Shown piece by piece: positions 20,956 through 32,057 of a stretch of DNA of 64,000 nucleotides; the stretch's first letter is position 1; every line of letters begins with the position of its first letter. The DNA is from Artemisia argyi (Eukaryota; Streptophyta; Magnoliopsida; Asterales; Asteraceae): assembly GCA_030686995.1 (NCBI GenBank), contig CM060680.1:196465322-196529321 (forward strand), read 5' to 3'. Made by a program: the position numbers and the translations under genes. The notes beneath the pieces were generated by a model. The model was not told where the DNA came from. It ran no database searches and was given only the letters and a program-made list of their open reading frames with translations.

Positions 20956-22512
20956 TGATGAGGCGAAAAATGAACCACTTTTAGGGGGTCCTTTAAACCC
21001 GGAATTGAATTTATTTGATCAAATATTGCCCTAAATCGTTCCTTTTGTGATTTTCGGTACTTTGGTAGAGAAATCTGGAAAAGGAAGCAATTCGGACGTT
21101 TTTGGAGCATAAAAGTGAAGAAAACGCCAAAGACTTAATTTTCCAAGCTGGGAACAGTATGTGACGGCGTCAAGAGCAACATCCTGATGGCGTCAAGAGT
21201 AAATTGCATGACGGCCCAGTACAAACGTGAAGGCGTCACCCAAGGCCGTCACGTGTTAACTTTTCAAAACTTGCGCGCGGAGTAGCTGATATTGTTTTGG
21301 TCATAACTTTTACATACGAACTCGGATTTAGGTGATTCAAAAGCCCACGCGAAGAGGACAAAGAGATCTACAATTTGGTGAAAAATGGTCGTGACGGCAT
21401 CAAGAGTAACAGGCTGACGCCGTCAAGCCTTGCCGACAGAAAACATGCCTATAAATATAACTTCATAACTTCACTTTTTGTAAGCCCTAAACCCTAAGGT
21501 CGATTCCTGGGATTAGGTGGGTGTTTTTCCAGCAACTTAGGGGGTTTCAATCACTCCATAAACATCATGTATTGGTTTGATGATTCTATCTTAATTATGT
21601 ATTCCATTATCATTGTTGTTTGCTCTTCTTTGATGATGATTTGCTAATTCACCTTGTGTCTACTTATGATTATGTGAAACTTGTATATAATTGATTAGAT
21701 CTCATTGATTTCTTGTTGATGTTGTGTCTATCTCCATCAATGAGGGGCTTGTTGATGTGTGTGTCTATCTCCATCAATTAAGGCGTGACAACTTCAATAG
21801 ATCTAGTTGGTTTAGTTTATAATTCTTGTTTCCTATTGATTCTTGTTTTGATTGAATGATTTCGATGTTAGGCTTAAGAAAACTGGCAGATCTCCAAATG
21901 GTAACATGCTTGAACGTCTTAGGAAACATGAACCGATGTGAACTAGGTTTTATTGGTTGTATTTAATGCATGAGTAAATTCTAATGATCCCATGTTAGGA
22001 GCTTCTTAGCCGGCTCGACATAGGAGTGAAGTAGGCACTCATAGGATTGGGGAGTTAAGTGCGACACCCCATGAATGGTATTAAGGAATACAACCCGTCA
22101 ATTAAAACAAGGTTACAATTCAATAGGTAGGATTGGATAGCTAGCAAGGAGTAACATATCATAGGTAGACATGCTTCACTTATCTTGTAGAACCTTAGTT
22201 TATTTTCTTGTTTATTAGATCAATTAGTAGCTTTTAGGTTAGTTGATTAGCAACTAATTCCGCCCACTCTCCCAATACCCAAGATTTTTACTTGGTTTTC
22301 ATAAAATATAAAAACATAAAAAGAATCATCCTTCACCTTTAGACCTAGTTAGATTAATTTCAATCCTAACGACACTATTCCTAGCTGAACGATCAATCCC
22401 CCGGTACTTGTCACTATACTATACTACAACGATCAGGTACACTGCCTGATGGGGGTTGTAAGCTTCTCAAGATCCCTTGAGAGGTAAAGCCTGGTGCGAT
22501 TCCCACGTATCA
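20956..22512 (+). mobile_element. Nested solo LTR, diverged Athila-like subfamily
   Basis: 1557 bp, TGATGAGGCG...CACGTATCA, with the duplication GTCGA at 20951-20955 and 22513-22517. The uninterrupted sequence is present in the minus-strand element (near 8615-8635), which confirms both ends. Its middle (about 21250-21800) differs from the other LTRs in the window, so it belongs to another subfamily. The anti-tRNA-Asp segment is conserved at 22405-22432. Confidence 0.92.
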
Positions 22513-22992
22513 GTCGAGTCTAATCTTGGCTTAGCAACGCCATATTGTACATGTAATTAACCAAGATGACTAACTCGCCACCAGTAAAGATTGCCTATAT
22601 CCAACAAAACCGTGTATTCCATGTCCCTACACCTAACGTTATAACCCTTTAAAAGACCTCTTTGATAGTTTATCCTAGGTGCTTACGCCATGAGGTGGAG
22701 GTTTGATCCTTTCCCAAGCCTATGGTAATCTATTTTGTTATGACAGGTAGTGAGAGATGTTTTCCATTTCCATATTGTGATATATACTTTATTACACCCG
22801 AGAGATGTGAGTATCTAAACACTATTTGTGAGGAGCTAGTGTATGACCTCCGTGCTTGTCTTTGGTCTTTAGTGGAACGATTATTTGTTGTAATTACTTT
22901 TATATTAGTATTAAATGACCCCTAACTTATATTTTGATTAGAATAAAAGCGCATTTGCTTGAGGACAAGCAAATCTCAAGTGTAAGGGTATA
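22513..22992 (+). other. Remainder of the internal region, up to the PPT
   Basis: Continues the non-coding internal sequence after the nested LTR and ends with AAGTGTAAGGGTATA, the polypurine tract next to the 3' LTR. A 67-codon ORF here is not supported as a gene. Confidence 0.75.
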
Positions 22993-24414
22993 TGATGAGG
23001 CGAAAAATGAACCATTTTTAGGGGGTCATTTAAGCCCAGATTTGAATTTATTTGATCAAATATTGCCCTAAATCGTTCCTTTTGTCATTTTAGGTACTTT
23101 TATAGTGAATTCTGGAAAAGGAAGCATTTTGGATGTTTTTGGAGCATAAAAGTGAAGAAAATGGCAAAGTTTTAATTTTCCTTGCTGGGAACAGTACCTG
23201 ACGGCGTCAAGAGTCCTCATGTGACGGCGTCAAGAGTAAACAAGAGGTGGAAGTGGTGACGATCCAGAGAAATCGTGATGGCGTCAAGCTTGGCCGTCAT
23301 GGTTCAAGATATGGTGACGGCCTACAACTAAATTACACATGACGGCGTCAAACTTGGATCTAGGCAATCCGATCTCATTATAGGCTGCGAGTTGACGGCG
23401 TCAGATATTCCTTCTTGACGCCATCACCTTGTAAAATCTATATATAGTTTTGCAATTTTCATTCATTAGATGTAACTTTAGAGGGGGTAACTTTGGAGAA
23501 ACCCTAGCACGAATTTTATTGTTCTTTCAAGGGTCTTTACCCTTTGAAACCTTTCATGTTCAATTGAGATAAGTATCCTTTCAATTCATTCAATATGTCT
23601 ATGTTTTGTTTGAATATATCTTACGCTTGTCTTGAATTTAACATGCTAGGCTAGATCTCTTGTGTGTTTGCTTAGATGTAGTGAAACCTAGATGTTGATT
23701 ATGGGTTGATTGTTTGTTTATAGTTGTTACGGATGAATGATTTCGATGTTAGGCTTAAGAAAACTGGCAGACTTCCATAGGGTAACATGCTTGAACGTCT
23801 TAAGAAGCATGAACCAATGTGTACTAGGTTATTATGGTTGTATTTAATGCATGAGCGAATTCTAATGATCCCATGTTAGGAGCTTCTTGCAGGCTCGACA
23901 TAGGAGTGAAGTAGGAGCTTATAGAGTTGGGGAAGTACGTACGCCACCCCACGAATTGTATTAAGGAATATAACCCATCATCCACGCAATTGTAACAAAC
24001 TATCAACCTGTATAAGATATCTAGGGAGTAATGAAACCTAAGTAAACACAATTCTCCCCATTATTGTTCACCACACTAGTTTAATTAGCTTAATTTTCAT
24101 TTCTGTTATTTTATTTTGATTGCATCTTAGTTATTGGGTTAGTTGACTAGCAACTAATTCCGCCCACTCTTCCTAAAACCCGAGATTTTAATTGCTTTTA
24201 AAAAAATATAAAAATACAAAAAGAATCACCCCTCACCTCTAGACCTAGTTTTTAGGCTTTCTAATCCTAGCGACACTATTCCTGAGTTGAACGATCAATC
24301 CCCCGGTACCTATCACTATACTATACTACAACGATCAGGTACACTGCCTGGTGGGGGTTGTAAGCTTCTCGAGATCCCTCGAGAGGTAAAGCCTGGTGCG
24401 ATTCCCACGTATTA
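22993..24414 (+). repeat. 3' LTR of the plus-strand Athila-like element
   Basis: 1422 bp, very similar to 16138-17560. The terminal CA is changed to TA. TGACG cluster 23199-23425, with several CG-to-TG/CA changes; anti-tRNA-Asp segment 24307-24334. Confidence 0.92.
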
Positions 24415-25070
24415 GTGCTTAATAAACGACTGAAAATATGCAAATAAATTTATATGAAGTGAGCTTCCATGATCATCCAATTAAAATAGTATAGTTAGGG
24501 TACCTCGCGTGTATGATTCACCAACAACATAAAAAATTTTGACGAAATCTGCCCTAGCAGCTCTGTACACTTTATTTAGAGCTATGGTAGATAACCAAAA
24601 AATAGCCGCAGCCAACTAATTAGCAATAGCCGAACACACTTATGACGAAATCCACCAAACAACCTTGTAGACGAAAGCAGCCAAACACCCCTTTTGACAG
24701 CATCATTTCATCAAATACATGGTGTGCATAAAACATATCATCAGTTCCTAGCAAATAATACAAAGAATTAATTCTAATTCATAAAACAAAAACACTGATC
24801 CAATCATGTACAAAATTAGATATATAATTAGTACCATAAAAACAATCGTTCATTCAAGAATCCACCAAGACATAGATTAAAACAAACATATTTAGTGTGC
24901 CCAATTCATCAAATCAACAATCCTATATGAACATGTATTACAATAATGATTTAGAATTTAAAAAAAAAAAACAAATTACGATATTTAATTGAGCCAAAAT
25001 TCTTACATTAATTTTTGTGTTCGAATTTCTGATCATACATAAATCCTAAATTTATTTATTCACATAACCA
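24415..25070. other. Unassigned AT-rich sequence
   Basis: Continues the target DNA right of the plus-strand Athila-like element. I find no exon of the EMB8-like gene, no LTR end and no RNA gene. Confidence 0.5.
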
Positions 25071-25665
25071 TGTTGGGGATGTGAGATAACATTTCCTCGA
25101 CATGAATCTCCAAACTAATTCATCAATCGTAATACTAATTGTTGACATGATTTAGGGTTCATGGTGACATGATTATTCTGTCACGTGCAAAAAGCATGAC
25201 CAGTCAAAATATCTCAAATAGCTTTACAACATAATTTCCCGCCATTTTTCTATCATTCACATTTCATTATAAATACCACAATTGTAATCAATTATAGTAG
25301 TTTTGATTTCCATTCTCTCTGTTTGTAAAAAACACAATTCTATAATCAATAACAAATCACTTGCTTTCAATTTCGAGTTATATTCTTCTTCTTATAATTC
25401 CTATTGATTGCTAGAAATACTCTTCATTCTATAAATAGAATCTGAGTGTTTCAATTGGTATCAAGAGCCAGTCCTGCTACCTACCAATATCCTAACTGTT
25501 TTTCTGTTAGAACAACCGTTTCTGTTAAACACCACCACCATCATCCGTTGACTTTTAAAGTCAACCCATCCTATAAACATCAATTCCGGTCATTCTAGAC
25601 CATCTGTCTAATCACAAAGACGTCATTCTTCTTATTCGTTCCGTTTCCAATTCATACATACGTTA
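25071..25665 (+). mobile_element. 5' LTR, PBS and leader of a truncated copia-type element
   Basis: A probable 383-bp LTR runs from TGTTGGGGATG (25071) to GAGTGTTTCA (25453), with a TATA-like TATAAATACC near 25270. It is followed by TGGTATCAAGAGCCAG (25456-25471), which fits an initiator tRNA-Met primer-binding site with one inserted A. About 190 bp of leader follow before the Tekay element interrupts it at 25666. The rest of the element should lie beyond the right end of the window. The family is not identified. Confidence 0.6.
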
Positions 25666-28641
25666 TGTAACACCCCCTAATTTGTAACATGGCAGCGGAA
25701 AAGTAATTAGGGTGTTACGGTGACGATCGAAGTCATAATGATAGAAAATGGCTCGAAAGAGACGTTTTAAAATATAAGTTTATTAATAAAAATTCTAATA
25801 CAAGAGGTCACTATCAGAGTATTATAATAAAAGTCTTGATGTTTAAACTAAATCAAACATCTTTTATTTTACACCATTATTTATATAAAGTAGATGAGTT
25901 TTGAAGTTTTTCCGCCCGTTCCATGCTTGCTTCCCCTGCTAAATACCTGAGATACATGTTTAAAAGTCAACAAAAATGTTGAGTGATATCATAGAGTTTG
26001 AATTTAGAAATCATTTTGATACACAAGTAAGATTGTATTGAAATACAATCAGTTTAAAAATTGATATTGCAGTATATATATTGCTCTAAGTCTCATGACA
26101 CGCAAAACGTTAACAAATACCGTAAAAACGAAGGTGTTTATCAAATCAATGATAATTTTGCCCTCGTGTAATAGGTGATTTGCCAATTCCTATTTTTACT
26201 CAAATATAATTATCACGACTAATACGACTAACCACATGCATAATGGCATTCCGTCAAGTATTAATGGGACATGCTGTCAAACCTTAAATAGATCTATTCA
26301 TTATATTCGCGTTCACATAACAGTGATTAATGGCTCATGACCAAGGGACTTTTGGCAATAGGTAACTTAGGCATTAATCAAGTCAGGAAGCTTACAGAAA
26401 ATTACTTGTGATCTATTTATAACATGTATCCCTGATGAGTGCTCAAACACTCATCATTTTTGGTCTAATCTGAACTGCAAAACATACAAAAACACTCAGA
26501 AATGCATCAGAATACTAAAAATGTTTCAAAATTGTGTTTTATATGTTTTAGATGCAAAATGAGTAAAAACAGATGAAAAACGTACAAAGTTTGCAAAATT
26601 GGCGGTTTCAGTCCCCCAAGTTTCAAAATTTGTCAAAATCAGTCCCTGAGCATATATTTTGAATGAAAAGTCAACCCAAAGCTTTTGAAAGTCAAAATAT
26701 TACAAAATTGATCTTTGGGTAAAAAGTTTTGAAAATTGCAATTTAGTCCCTCAAATTTCACCAATTGGCAATTTTAGTCCCTGAGGGTCTAAAAATGGAA
26801 AATTACAATTTTTGTCCTAATATTATTGAAACATGGCAGGTTTAGTCCCTTGGAAGAGTTTGAACATTTGGCAATCCCACCCCCTCAAAATTCAGTTTTT
26901 ACTTGAATGGTCCTTGTGAATTCTAGTGCAATATACCAAACGGACCATGTTATTTACTACCCAATCCAAAATAAAACACAACCCCAGCCCACATCTCCCT
27001 AAGCCCATCACTTACCAAAGCCCACCCATACCTGTTTTTAATAATAAACCAAACCAGGGTCAACACAAGTCAACCCACCTCCTTTCCCTTTCTTCCCCGC
27101 CTAAAAACCTAGCCCCCAAACACATCCCTGTCTCCCTCCTCCTCTGACTTTGTTCCCTCTCCAAAGTCAACCCCAACAACATCATAGCTTTTTCCCCATG
27201 TCTGCTATTCATGGGCATAAAATGGAATTGAGGGTCAAGATTGATACCATCCCATCCAAGGGCTGAAAATCAAGACAAGAAACGAAGCAGAAGAGGACAA
27301 ATGAAGCAAGTGAAACCCTAGTTTCTCTCAATTAGTATAAATATTCCATTTGTAAGCCCTTAAAGGGCAGTAGTTGTTAGTTAGTAGTAGTGGTGTAGGT
27401 TTTAGAATAGTTTTAGTTCTCAGCTTATTTAAATTCAGCTTTATTCCAAATTTGTACTTTTTATTTTTCTGGTTTAATGCAAATTCAGCTTTCTTTAATC
27501 TTACTATCTAAATTTACAAGTTTTTATTGAATATGCTTAAAATTCAAGTTTACCATTTCCAGCTTATTCTACTGTTTATGTAAGCTCAAACAAGCTCATA
27601 AAGCTTGTTGTGAGCTTTTGCTCACTTGTGAACTGTTTTCAGAGTTTACCTTTTAAGTTTTCAGAAATCTCACAAAATACAAAAAAAAAATAGCATACCA
27701 TAAATTGTAGGCTTGTTTTTAGTGCTTGTTTTTTATCTGAAAATGTTTTAAATGACATATTATACTTAGTTAATGCACATCTGTTGACAATCTAAGCTCA
27801 GTTTAGTGCAATTCAGTTTTAAGCTCAGAACAACCTAGTTAAGGGTGTGTTTGGATTACATAGCTGAGTTGAGTTCTTGTTGTTTATTTGATAAGCCACT
27901 AGTTCATTCATGATTCTTAGGTACTAATTAGGACAGTCAAAGCATTAGATTGGTAGATTTCTAGTAAAAAGTCAAAGTTGGGTTCAAATTCTCATAGTCT
28001 CAAGTCTGTTAAGGTTTTTAGCACCCAAATCTTGATTTTAAGTATAGGAGTTGTTAACTTAGCTTGTTCTAGCTTCCTTTCATCCTAAAACATCACAATC
28101 AATAGCCTAAGTTCTTTACAATTTCATATTGGTCAACCTTTGAGAAGAATGGAAAAAGTCAAATCTATTTTTGAGCAGAAAATTTCAAAATTGGAGGATT
28201 TTTAGTGATTTATGTGTTTGGATTAAAGCTTCAAAATTTTTATATATTAGAGTTTACCAGCTGAACTTTGTAATCCTATGCTTGGTTAATTTTTGTGAAT
28301 TTTTTGTGAGCTTTTGCAAGTGCTTATAGTAGCCTAATTGGACTGTCCTTGCCCTGCACTCAGGAGTTTGCAAGAATTTCATTTGACCATAGATTGCTCA
28401 AATCTGAGCTTAGGGTTGTAATTCTTGCTGCTTTAGAAAGCTTTACAGTTGGTAGTTAGGATTTAAGAGTTAGGATCTCCCATAGTGCTTATTAAATAGC
28501 TTATTTGAGCCCTCAGGTTGGCTTCTTTTTGGACTGTTGCTGCTACTAATCTTGTTCTTATTCATGTTGACTGATCTTGTTGTTTCTGTTTGTTGTTGTT
28601 ATTGTAGTTTGTTGTTACAATTGTTGTTGTTTGTTAATTTG

Positions 28642-29390
28642 TGTTAGGAATTAAATAATCAGAAGAATCAGAAGATTCAGCATAAAGGTTTAAAGGAAAT
28701 ACGACAAGTATGTTTCTGCTGATAAAGCACAAAGCACGTTTCCACTGATGGATTCTGTTGAAGACCGTTTCCACTGAAGGTGATTCTGCTGCTGGATCCT
28801 GCTGCTATGACTATGCTGCTATGACTCTGTAGCTATGACTCATACAAACAGTTGTGTAGATAAGTATGACTTATTCTACTGACTCATATATAAGAAAAAT
28901 ATCTTTGTTGTAGTCATCAAATAGAACACTCCAAGTGAGTTGTAATACTAGATACATGTTGTATCTTAATGACTGACATGATAAGTCATCAACTAGCTAG
29001 AATGAAGCTTAGTCATAAACTAGTATTTAAGTTGAGTCATGAAGTTTGTAAAAGATCTTTCCTTAGATTATAAAAGGAAAATCTTAGATGTGTGTATATA
29101 TATATCAATCTAGAATGTGCATGTAAAAAGATATACACAGACAATACATAGAACAAACATAAGTCACATAAGATTCAAGTTCTTGTAACCCTAGTGATAG
29201 TAAAGATCACTCGTATTATTTTGAATAATATTGAATCATTTGGTGTTAACTATTCCATTTCCATATCCAAAACATAAATCTTCTAAGTGTGGTTAAGTAG
29301 ATTCCGCATACTTAATCATATTCACACAAACATATCTCATACACAAAGAACGAAGGTTTAACCACCTTACCGTGTAATCGACCCTCAACA
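28642..29390 (+). repeat. Copia-2 5' LTR
   Basis: 749 bp, TGTTAGGAATT...ACCCTCAACA. It has three GTTTC(T/C)(G/A)CTGA motifs (28712, 28738, 28767), CTGCTG-rich tracts and a TATA-like TATATATATC near 29095. Confidence 0.95.
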
Positions 29391-29392
29391 AG

Positions 29393-29404
29393 TGGTATCA
29401 GAGC
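29393..29404 (+). other. Copia-2 primer-binding site
   Basis: TGGTATCAGAGC, two bases after the LTR, is the perfect complement of the initiator tRNA-Met 3' end. Confidence 0.9.
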
Positions 29405-29443
29405 TTCAGGCTGATATTTTTGTTTTAGAAGACGAAGCTAGAA

Positions 29444-32038
29444 ATGGATGTTGAGTCTATTCAAACAAATGTTGCTGCAAAATTACCAATGCTCAAACAG
29501 AATGAGTTTGAGATGTGGAGGTTAAGAATAGAACAATATTTTCAAGTGCAAGATTATACACTTTGGGAAATTATTGAAGATGGAGATTCTTTCAAGTCTA
29601 CAACCACTACATCAACAGTTGATGGTAAGGAAGTTGCAAAGCTGCAAACCAAGCCACAAACGGCAGAAGATAGAATTAAGAAGAAGAATGACCTAAAGGC
29701 CAGAAGCATGCTGATGATGACCATTCCAAATGATCAACTTATAAACTTCAGCAAATTCAAAGATGCAAAATCGTTATTTGAGGCCATTATTGCAAGGTAT
29801 GGTGGGAATGAAGCCACCAAGAAGACCCAGAAAACTCTTCTTAAGCAACAGTTTGAAAATTTCACATCAACCAACCATGAATCTTTAGACCATATGTTCA
29901 ACAGGCTACAGAATATTGTGAGTCAACTTGCTATTCTTGGAGTTGAAATACCTCAAGAAGATTTAAACTCAAAATTTCTGAGAAGCTTACCTGAAGAGTG
30001 GGCTATGCATGTTGTTGTCTGGAAGAACAAGTCAGACATTGACACTATGGATCTTATGGATCTGTATAGCAATTTTAAAATTGTTGAGCAAGATTTGAAG
30101 AAAACTGGAGGTTCTAGCTCAAGCACTGGGAACATGGCATTTATGTCATCTCCTAGTAATTCAGTTCTAGTTACTAATGAGAAAGTTCATGATGATGTAA
30201 GTGCTGCAAGTTCATCAAGCAGTACTTTTGGAATTTTGGATGAGAAAACATGTTGTGCTTTTTTCACAAGCAAGCATAATGGATCCATGTTAACTCATGA
30301 AGACCTCCAAGAGATCAATGATGATGATCTGGAGGAAATGGATCTAAAATGGCAAATTTCTCTTCTTAGCATGAGAGCTAAGAAATTTTATCAAAGGACG
30401 GGGAAGAAGATCACAATCAGTAGCAATGATCCTGCTGGTTATGACAAGTCAAAGATAGAATGCTATAACTGTCACAAGATGGGACACTTTTCAAGAGAGT
30501 GTAGAAGGCCAAGACAGCAAGATAGCAGAAATAGAGATGTTGGAAGCAAATCCAATACAAGGGAGATTTCTGAACCAAAAGCTATGGTAGCTATTGATGG
30601 GTTAGGTTTTGATTGGAGCTTCATGGATGATGAAGAAAAGGGTTCTTCACAGATGGCTCTTATGGCATTTACTGCAACTGAGGTACATGATCATAAAACT
30701 TGTTCAGATACTTGCACTGCTCTTAAAGACTTAAAAATCTTAATTAAACAGTATGATGACCAAAAGGTTCAGCTAGCCAAAACTGATCAAGATCTTTTCA
30801 ATTATAAATGTGGTTTAGAATCTATAGAGAGGCAAATCCTATACTATAAAAAGAATGAACTTACCTTTACTGATGCTAAAACTTTACTTGAAAATGACAA
30901 TCAATTTAAAGATCAAATCATTGAGGCTTTAAAAGAAGCATTGGATAGGGTTAAGACTGAAAAAGAAAACATTCAATTGACTGTAGAGAAGCTTGATCAT
31001 GCTTCTAAAAATGTAAACAAAATAATAGACAGTCAAGTGAATAATAAAGTTAAGTCAGGATTAGGATATAATACAGCCCCACCTCCTTATAGAGGTATCC
31101 CAAAACCCCCAGGGATAGACCTAGAGCATTCAGGATTACCTGAATTTCAGCTACCTGAGTTACAATATGGAGTTCAACCAAACTCTAACATAGTAGCTGA
31201 TGAGCCTAAGAAAGAAAGTAAATGTTCATGTAAAACATTACTTTTTCAGGACAAGGTGTCCTTTGTAAATAAACAGGTTATGTCTAAACCTGAAGTGGTT
31301 AAGAAAGCAAGAACAAAGGTTCCTAAGATAGTCAAACACAATACTGATAGGCCTAAGACCAATAAAAAATATGTTAGGCAACCAGTTAGATATTGTGAAC
31401 AATATAGAACCACAAACAAGCCCAGAGGTAACCAAAGAAATTGGAATAACCTCAAGTCTTACCAACTAGGTGATGACTTTGCTTTTTACAATAAAGCTTG
31501 TTTCATTTGTGGTAGTTTTGACCATCTTGCAGCTTTCTGCAACCAATGGGTATCTGGGTATGAAAGTAATAGAGTGAACTACAAAAGGCAAACACCTAAA
31601 TCTCATTTTCACTCAAATTCTAAAAGATCAAAACCCAAAACAGTCACAAAAGCAGTTCCTGCTGATAGAGCAAAAACTGTTCCTGCTGAAAGGAAAATGG
31701 TTTCTGCTGAAAAACCATATATGACTGTTTACCCAAAATCAACAATTAAGGGTGCAAAAACAACCTTCAAACATGCATCTAATATTGTTCAAAGGCCCAT
31801 TCAAACAAAAGCAGTGGTCCAAAAACAAGTTTGGAGACCAAAGGGTTCAACTACAAAGCTAGCAGTTTCTCCTGCTAAGCATACTGCTGCTAAGGGTAAC
31901 AGGGCAAATGCTGTTAAGGCCTCAGCATGTTGGATTCTTAAATCCAATGTTGCATCAACAGTCCTCAAAAGATTACATTTCATTGATGCAAGAGGCAGAT
32001 CCAAGTCAGTGTTGGCTTGGATCCCCAAAGAAAACTAA
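29444..32038 (+). CDS. Copia-2 gag polyprotein
   Basis: 864 codons with an ATG 40 nt after the PBS. Residues about 10-230 are the copia-type gag (UBN2) domain: KLPMLKQNEFEMWRLRIEQY, KKNDLKARSMLMMTIPND, RLQNIVSQLAILGVEI, LRSLPEEWAMHV. A CCHC zinc knuckle (C-YNC--MGHFSREC) is at residues 340-353 and a second C-x2-C-x4-H-x4-C-like motif at about 686-699. Residues 430-540 form a probable coiled coil (DLKILIKQY ... EALDRVKTEKENIQL). The C-terminal part is basic, with V-P-A-D/E repeats. The capsid packages the RNA. The ORF ends at TAA 32036-32038; pol opens in another frame at 32058. For a copia element gag and pol are usually in one frame, so this is either a frameshift or a recoding site. Confidence 0.92.
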   Translation: MDVESIQTNVAAKLPMLKQNEFEMWRLRIEQYFQVQDYTLWEIIEDGDSFKSTTTTSTVDGKEVAKLQTKPQTAEDRIKKKNDLKARSMLMMTIPNDQLINFSKFKDAKSLFEAIIARYGGNEATKKTQKTLLKQQFENFTSTNHESLDHMFNRLQNIVSQLAILGVEIPQEDLNSKFLRSLPEEWAMHVVVWKNKSDIDTMDLMDLYSNFKIVEQDLKKTGGSSSSTGNMAFMSSPSNSVLVTNEKVHDDVSAASSSSSTFGILDEKTCCAFFTSKHNGSMLTHEDLQEINDDDLEEMDLKWQISLLSMRAKKFYQRTGKKITISSNDPAGYDKSKIECYNCHKMGHFSRECRRPRQQDSRNRDVGSKSNTREISEPKAMVAIDGLGFDWSFMDDEEKGSSQMALMAFTATEVHDHKTCSDTCTALKDLKILIKQYDDQKVQLAKTDQDLFNYKCGLESIERQILYYKKNELTFTDAKTLLENDNQFKDQIIEALKEALDRVKTEKENIQLTVEKLDHASKNVNKIIDSQVNNKVKSGLGYNTAPPPYRGIPKPPGIDLEHSGLPEFQLPELQYGVQPNSNIVADEPKKESKCSCKTLLFQDKVSFVNKQVMSKPEVVKKARTKVPKIVKHNTDRPKTNKKYVRQPVRYCEQYRTTNKPRGNQRNWNNLKSYQLGDDFAFYNKACFICGSFDHLAAFCNQWVSGYESNRVNYKRQTPKSHFHSNSKRSKPKTVTKAVPADRAKTVPAERKMVSAEKPYMTVYPKSTIKGAKTTFKHASNIVQRPIQTKAVVQKQVWRPKGSTTKLAVSPAKHTAAKGNRANAVKASACWILKSNVASTVLKRLHFIDARGRSKSVLAWIPKEN

Positions 32039-32057
32039 TTCTTTTATTTGTGTGTAG

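Larger units (their letters stand above)
16138..24414 (+). mobile_element. Non-autonomous Athila-like LTR retrotransposon with nested solo LTR
   Basis: The outer LTRs (16138-17560, 22993-24414) are flanked by the duplication GTGCT (16133-16137, 24415-24419). The internal region carries a PBS (17567-17586), a gag remnant (17731-18264) and a protease-fold-like ORF (18342-18941), then 2 kb of non-coding sequence interrupted at 20955 by a solo LTR. The right LTR ends ATTA in place of ATCA. No RT, RNase H or integrase is present. It lies beside the EMB8-like fragment, in what may have been its intron or upstream region. Confidence 0.92.
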
